Source: Microbacterium sp. (GTDB taxonomy: Bacteria; Actinomycetota; Actinomycetes; Actinomycetales; Microbacteriaceae). Taken from it: DNA of 8,089 nt. The translations under genes were made by a program, and so were the position numbers. The stretch is from assembly GCA_031286555.1 (NCBI GenBank), contig JAITUD010000186.1:1-8089 (forward strand). Reading direction: 5' to 3'. The notes beneath the pieces are model-generated. The model was not told where the DNA came from. It ran no database searches and worked only from the letters and a program-made list of their open reading frames with translations. Shown here in pieces: positions 5,500-8,089 of this stretch. How positions within the stretch are numbered: the stretch's first letter is position 1; every line of letters starts with the position of its first letter.

Positions 5500-6629
5500 G
5501 AGCTCAATTCTTCATCAGTACGGGGACCATTGCCGTCGACTGTGTTGTGGACGCGTTCGGCAAGGTTCTGCCAGGGGCCCGCGAGGCTGTCGATGAAACT
5601 GGTGCCCTTGTCGTACTTGTCCTTGACGCCCATGGTCATCCAGTACGAGTTCGACACCATGTTGCGGAAATTGAGCTGCAGCGCGACAGCCAGCGATCCT
5701 GCAGCAGTCCCGCCACCTGCCAGCGCGGGCGTCATCCGCTGGATCGAGGGGATCACGACGGATCCGCCCGGGCCGAGGACCGACTTCGCGAGCCCGCCGA
5801 GCGCGCCTCCGAGTGCCATGCCCAGGGCGCCCATGGCGAAGTCCTCGAACGAACCCCGTCCGGTCGCCCATTGGAGTCCGTCGATCGCCAAGAGGGTGCC
5901 GGCGATGATCGTGGCCACCAGGCCGAGACCCGTCAGAGGAGGGAACAGCGCGAGGATCGCGATGATCGGCAGCGCCGCGCGGAGGATGTCCTCGATGATG
6001 GGAACGACATTGTCCATCAGCCACGCGCCGGCGTCGCCGACACTGCCCCAGAAAGCGTCCCAGCCGCTCTCCTGGTAGGCGCCGAGGCTGTCCTGTGCCG
6101 CAGCCAGGCTCGCGGCGGTGTCGCCGGCGTCCTGATTGACCTGCTCGAGCAGAGAGCGTGCCTGGCTCAGGATGGACTGAAGCTCGCCTTCGGCGCCGGC
6201 AAGGGCCGAGGCTGCATCCTCGGCGTCGGCGGCGGACTCCGCCGACGCATCTTCGGCCTTCGCCGCGTCGGCTGCTGTCGAACTCGCCTTGGCGCGCGCG
6301 GCGACGGTCGCCTTGGCCTGGGCGGCCTGCTCCTCCAGCCTCCGTGCCGACAACTGATGGGCGCCCAGCGTGGTCGCCCATCCGGCGAGGGCGTCTCGAG
6401 ACTGTCGCAGCGCCCCGGATGAGGCGAGGAGCTGCGGCTGGAAGTCTTCGCTGAGCGTTGCCCGGAAGGCGTCGCCGGACTCGCCGATCCACGTCCCGTC
6501 CTCATCGCTGTGCAGGATCCGGGAAGACTCGTCGATGTCGTCCACGGTCGCTGACAGCGTGTCCACGAGACTTTCGATCACTCCCAGCTCTCCTGGGGCC
6601 GGGTCGAATCCGAGGGCGGGGAAGTTCAC
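5496..6629 (-). CDS. T7SS-type WXG-domain protein with glycine-zipper hydrophobic C-terminus, putative secreted effector
   Basis: This 377-residue protein begins PALGFDPAPGELGVIESLVDTLSATVDDIDESSRIL (4-39) and has a W47-I-G49 motif followed by ESGDAFRATL. This is the pattern of the T7SS-signal/WXG domain at the N-terminus of many actinobacterial type VII substrates. A helical domain continues to about 100; residues 100-185 are Ala-rich with heptad-like spacing and probably coiled coil. The C-terminus is hydrophobic: 206-228 and 230-252 are likely membrane helices, and 264-280 holds G270-x3-G274-x3-G278, a glycine zipper. No enzymatic toxin domain is seen after it. The GTG start at 6629 overlaps the previous stop by four bases (GTGA), with AAGGAG well placed upstream. 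It may be a secreted pore-forming effector or a structural secretion protein; the first is favoured by the zipper and the neighbours but not proven. Confidence 0.87.
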   Translation of the reverse strand: MNFPALGFDPAPGELGVIESLVDTLSATVDDIDESSRILHSDEDGTWIGESGDAFRATLSEDFQPQLLASSGALRQSRDALAGWATTLGAHQLSARRLEEQAAQAKATVAARAKASSTAADAAKAEDASAESAADAEDAASALAGAEGELQSILSQARSLLEQVNQDAGDTAASLAAAQDSLGAYQESGWDAFWGSVGDAGAWLMDNVVPIIEDILRAALPIIAILALFPPLTGLGLVATIIAGTLLAIDGLQWATGRGSFEDFAMGALGMALGGALGGLAKSVLGPGGSVVIPSIQRMTPALAGGGTAAGSLAVALQLNFRNMVSNSYWMTMGVKDKYDKGTSFIDSLAGPWQNLAERVHNTVDGNGPRTDEELSS

Positions 6630-6925
6630 GAGTGCTCTCCTTCGGGCTCCATGCCTGCCGCCAGGTCGGCGTCGAAGTCCTGGAATGCGGTGACGATGCC
6701 TTCGAGGCCCTTCCCCGCGTCCGACGCGAAACTGGAGAGCCTGCGCAGGCTGTTGCCCCAGAATCCGCTCATGTTCTGGAGCCGATCCCGAAGCACGGCC
6801 TGAGCGACGGCTGAGCTGGGCACGTCACTGACGGCGTTCGTCGAGGAGGAGAGCACGTCTCCGATATCACCGAGCGTGCGGCGCGTGTTCTCCAAAGCCG
6901 CGTAGTCGACACTCACGTCAGGCAT
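6626..6925 (-). CDS. WXG100/EspC-sized small helical protein, likely T7SS partner of the 377-aa protein
   Basis: This 99-residue protein is almost wholly helical and has the size of WXG100/ESAT-6-like proteins. Helix one is about 6-33 (DYAALENTRRTLGDIGDVLSS) and helix two about 58-90, with a turn at 52-57. There is a W56-G57 pair but no W-x-G, and it sits later than the usual position near residue 43. The C-terminal part reads F81-Q-D-F-D85, which resembles the Y-x-x-x-D/E secretion signal with Phe for Tyr. WXG100 proteins form helical hairpin dimers and are secreted with, or guide, larger T7SS substrates. The ATG at 6925 is preferred: AGGGGG lies six bases upstream and the family-like N-terminus begins there. 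A second ATG two codons upstream (6931) would abut the ribosome binding site. It is the first gene of the operon, transcribed from a promoter near 6957. Confidence 0.82.
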   Translation of the reverse strand: MPDVSVDYAALENTRRTLGDIGDVLSSSTNAVSDVPSSAVAQAVLRDRLQNMSGFWGNSLRRLSSFASDAGKGLEGIVTAFQDFDADLAAGMEPEGEHS

Positions 6926-6956
6926 TCGCATCCCCCTGGTCCGATCCAACTCTCTG

Positions 6957-6962
6957 AGGCTA
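6957..6962 (-). promoter_or_regulatory. Predicted -10 element of the T7SS-like operon
   Basis: On the minus strand TAGCCT fits TANNNT and would give a transcript with a leader of about 25 bases before the ATG at 6925. The -35 window (6980-6985, read as TCGCCT) is poor, which allows for activator dependence. The 15-base inverted repeat at 6969-6983 lies in the spacer and -35 region. Confidence 0.45.
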
Positions 6963-6968
6963 GGTGAT

Positions 6969-6983
6969 GCCTGCCACGCAGGC
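6969..6983. repeat. Inverted repeat GCCTGC-CAC-GCAGGC, candidate operator
   Basis: The 6-bp arms (6969-6974 and 6978-6983) are perfect with a 3-base centre, and GAT flanks both sides in the same direction. It covers the spacer and part of the -35 window of the predicted T7SS-operon promoter, a usual place for a regulator site. No regulator is identified. Confidence 0.4.
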
Positions 6984-6985
6984 GA

Positions 6986-7001
6986 TGGGGAGAACTCCCC
7001 A
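6986..7001. repeat. Inverted repeat TGGGGAG-AA-CTCCCCA, candidate operator
   Basis: A perfect 7-bp inverted repeat with a 2-base centre lies between the two divergent promoters, 18 bases before the rplJ -35. The centre is too tight for a good RNA hairpin, so a dimeric protein binding site is more likely than a terminator. The protein is unknown. Confidence 0.4.
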
Positions 7002-7019
7002 CCCGACACCCGCCTCGAT

Positions 7020-7049
7020 TTGGGGCGGGAACCCGGGATGCCTTAGAGT
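7020..7049 (+). promoter_or_regulatory. Predicted promoter of the rplJ-rplL operon
   Basis: TTGGGG (7020-7025) and TAGAGT (7044-7049) are spaced by 18 bases and resemble a housekeeping sigma promoter. Transcription would begin near 7056, just at the start of the L10 leader, giving an untranslated leader of nearly 200 bases before rplJ. Confidence 0.6.
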
Positions 7050-7054
7050 AGGAG

Positions 7055-7179
7055 CAACCGAAGACCGCCGGTCATCGTCGTGCGCGTAAGCGCGAGGCGA
7101 TCGAAGCACTGCATCGCAGGGGCCCGCGCAGGTGTGCGAGATCAGAATTCAGAGCTCCGTGCGCTTGCGCCGGAGCTTT
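7055..7179 (+). ncRNA. L10 leader, autoregulatory mRNA element of rplJ-rplL
   Basis: The untranslated region before rplJ opens with CAACCGAAGACCGCCGGTC (7055-7073), a sequence typical of actinobacterial L10 leaders. It is followed by small stems: GACC/GGTC (7063-7066 with 7070-7073), GCGC-GTAA-GCGC (7082-7093) with a GNRA tetraloop, and GCGAT/ATCGC (7097-7101 with 7113-7117). In the known mechanism, ribosomal protein L10 (with L7/L12) binds this RNA, which mimics its 23S rRNA site, and lowers expression of its own operon. The 3' boundary is set here at the end of the terminator-like stem. The exact fold was not computed. Confidence 0.75.
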
Positions 7180-7183
7180 CTTC
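7151..7183 (+). terminator. Intrinsic terminator-like attenuator upstream of rplJ
   Basis: AGCTCCG (7153-7159) pairs with CGGAGCT (7171-7177), with a further GCG/CGC stem above a bulged T and a CTTG loop, and is followed at once by TTCTTC. It stands between the L10 leader and the rplJ ribosome binding site, where attenuators of this operon are known in other Gram-positive bacteria. Readthrough when free L10 is low would be the expected control. Confidence 0.65.
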
Positions 7184-7250
7184 ATGCGGGCCGGAGTCAA
7201 GGTCGATGTCCCACCTCCGTGAGGCATCTCGTACACATCAAGGAGTGACC

Positions 7251-7739
7251 ATGGCGCAGAAGGATGCATCGGTCGCGGAGCTCACGAAGTCATTCGAGGA
7301 CTCCAACGCCGTTCTGCTGACCGAGTACCGCGGTCTGACGGTTGCCCAGCTCAAGGAGCTGCGCAACAGCATCCGTCAGAACGCTGAGTACGCCGTGGTG
7401 AAGAACACGCTGACCAAGATCGCCGCGAACAACGCGGGGATCAGCGCTCTGGACGACGACCTCAAGGGTCCGTCGGCCATCGCATTCGTGCACGGCGACT
7501 TCGTCGCCACCGCGAAGGCCCTGCGTGACTTCGCCAAGGCCAACCCGCTTCTCGTGATCAAGGGCGGCATCTTCGAGGGCAACGCCCTCGACGCCGCTGA
7601 GGTCGACAAGTACGCCTCGCTGGAGAGCCGTGAGGTTCTGCTGGCGAAGGCCGCGGGCATGATGAAGGCGACGATGGGCAAGGCTGCCGCCACCATCGAC
7701 GCACTTCGCGAAAAGCTGGAGACCGCCGAAGCCGCGTGA
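7251..7739 (+). CDS. rplJ: 50S ribosomal protein L10 (uL10)
   Basis: This 162-residue protein is the stalk-base protein that binds 23S rRNA and carries L7/L12 dimers on its C-terminal helix. The family pattern is clear: VAELTKSFEDSNAVLLTEYRGLTVAQLKELRNSIRQNAEYAVVKNTLTKIA (6-56, the RNA-binding region with Y-R-G-L-T and V-V-K-N-T-L), then DLKGPSAIAFVHGDFVATAKALRDFAK and LVIKGGIFEG, and the C-terminal L7/L12-binding helix (AATIDALREKLETAEAA). An upstream in-frame GTG near 7080 would translate the leader RNA. The ATG at 7251 is correct because AAGGAG (7240-7245) is five bases before it and the family N-terminus begins there. Control is through the L10 leader and attenuator. The next gene, rplL, is 51 bases downstream in the usual order. 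Confidence 0.98.
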   Translation: MAQKDASVAELTKSFEDSNAVLLTEYRGLTVAQLKELRNSIRQNAEYAVVKNTLTKIAANNAGISALDDDLKGPSAIAFVHGDFVATAKALRDFAKANPLLVIKGGIFEGNALDAAEVDKYASLESREVLLAKAAGMMKATMGKAAATIDALREKLETAEAA

Positions 7740-7790
7740 GCGGCCTGGTGATCTTTTACCCCAAAACCCCATCAATCTAGGAGATACATC

Positions 7791-8089
7791 ATGGCTAAGC
7801 TCACCACTGAGGAGCTGCTCGAGCAGTTCGCCGGCCTGACCCTCGTCGAGCTCAACGACTTCGTCAAGGCGTTCGAGGAGAAGTTCGAGGTCACCGCTGC
7901 TGCTCCGGTCGCCGTCGCCGGTGCTGCCGGTGGCGCTGCTGCCGAGGCCGAGGAGGAGAAGTCGGAGTTCGACGTCATCCTCGAGGCTGCCGGCGACAAG
8001 AAGATCCAGGTCATCAAGACCGTCCGCGAGCTGACCTCGCTGGGCCTCGGCGAGGCCAAGGCTCTCGTCGACGGCGCTCCGAAGCCCGT
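7791..8089 (+). CDS. rplL: 50S ribosomal protein L7/L12 (bL12), 3' end outside window
   Basis: The frame runs from ATG 7791 to the window edge, giving 99 full codons; the usual length is about 125-130, so roughly the last 30 residues are missing. The N-terminal dimerisation and L10-binding domain (AKLTTEELLEQFAGLTLVELNDFVKAFEEKFEVTA) is followed by an Ala/Gly/Val-rich hinge (about 36-52). The C-terminal domain that recruits translation GTPases begins at EKSEFDVILEAAGDKKIQVIKTVRELTSLGLGEAKALVDGAPK. AGGAG (7779-7783) stands seven bases before the ATG. The 51-base gap from rplJ holds an AT-richer stretch with no hairpin that I can see, so the two genes are likely co-transcribed. As several L7/L12 copies are needed per ribosome, the strong ribosome binding site fits. 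Confidence 0.98.
   Translation, partial: MAKLTTEELLEQFAGLTLVELNDFVKAFEEKFEVTAAAPVAVAGAAGGAAAEAEEEKSEFDVILEAAGDKKIQVIKTVRELTSLGLGEAKALVDGAPKP

Noticed and set aside
5515..6492. 325-codon minus-strand frame inside the WXG-domain gene
   Set aside because: It is an alternate frame of the same strand as the 377-aa gene, extremely Arg-rich, and lacks the WXG pattern and membrane helices that the chosen frame shows.
7080..7250. In-frame extension of rplJ to GTG 7080
   Set aside because: It would translate the L10 leader and its terminator hairpin. The ATG at 7251 has a strong ribosome binding site and the family N-terminus.
7740..7790. Possible terminator or promoter in the AT-richer rplJ-rplL gap
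   Set aside because: The stretch with TTTTACCCCAAAA offers no stable stem and no good -35/-10 pair; only the rplL ribosome binding site is supported.
1..8089. CRISPR arrays, tRNA genes, insertion sequences
   Set aside because: No spaced direct repeats, no tRNA-like cloverleaf with a CCA end, and no transposase or terminal inverted repeats were found by reading both strands.

Overview
The window is high-GC DNA with the codon habits and gene set of an actinobacterium. The LysE/LysG pair, the T7SS-type WXG genes, the L10 leader in front of rplJ-rplL and the frequent GCATCC codons suggest a Microbacteriaceae member, most likely Microbacterium-like. That placement is inference from style, not from a marker gene comparison. 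All genes but two are complete; the first and last run off the window edges.

Left part (1-4089): a set of small metabolic and regulatory units. They are the C-terminal two thirds of a Gfo/Idh/MocA oxidoreductase (+), a convergent TetR regulator (-), a divergent DUF1801 protein (+), a LysE/ArgO-type basic amino acid exporter (-), its divergent LysR-type regulator of the LysG/ArgP kind (+), and a YqaJ-like PD-(D/E)XK nuclease (-). Convergent ends are marked by inverted repeats, most clearly a perfect 13-bp hairpin at 676-706. Four of these genes (tetR, lysE, lysG, the nuclease) have a TANNNT -10 hexamer ending 6-7 bases before the start codon and no Shine-Dalgarno sequence, which points to leaderless transcripts.

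Middle part (4223-6925): a tightly coupled four-gene minus-strand operon in which every junction is a 4-base start/stop overlap. In order of transcription it encodes a 99-aa WXG100/EspC-sized helical protein, a 377-aa protein with a T7SS-type WXG N-terminal domain, an alanine-rich helical region and a hydrophobic C-terminus carrying a GxxxGxxxG glycine zipper, an unrecognised 202-aa soluble protein, and an unrecognised 223-aa four-helix membrane protein. The layout resembles a type VII secretion effector cassette (partner, effector, accessory, immunity), possibly with a membrane-active effector. This is the least explained part of the window. No secretion ATPase or channel gene is present here.

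Right part (6926-8089): a 325-base intergenic region with divergent promoters, two compact inverted repeats, the L10 autoregulatory leader and an intrinsic terminator-like attenuator, then rplJ (L10) and the start of rplL (L7/L12), the proteins of the ribosomal stalk.
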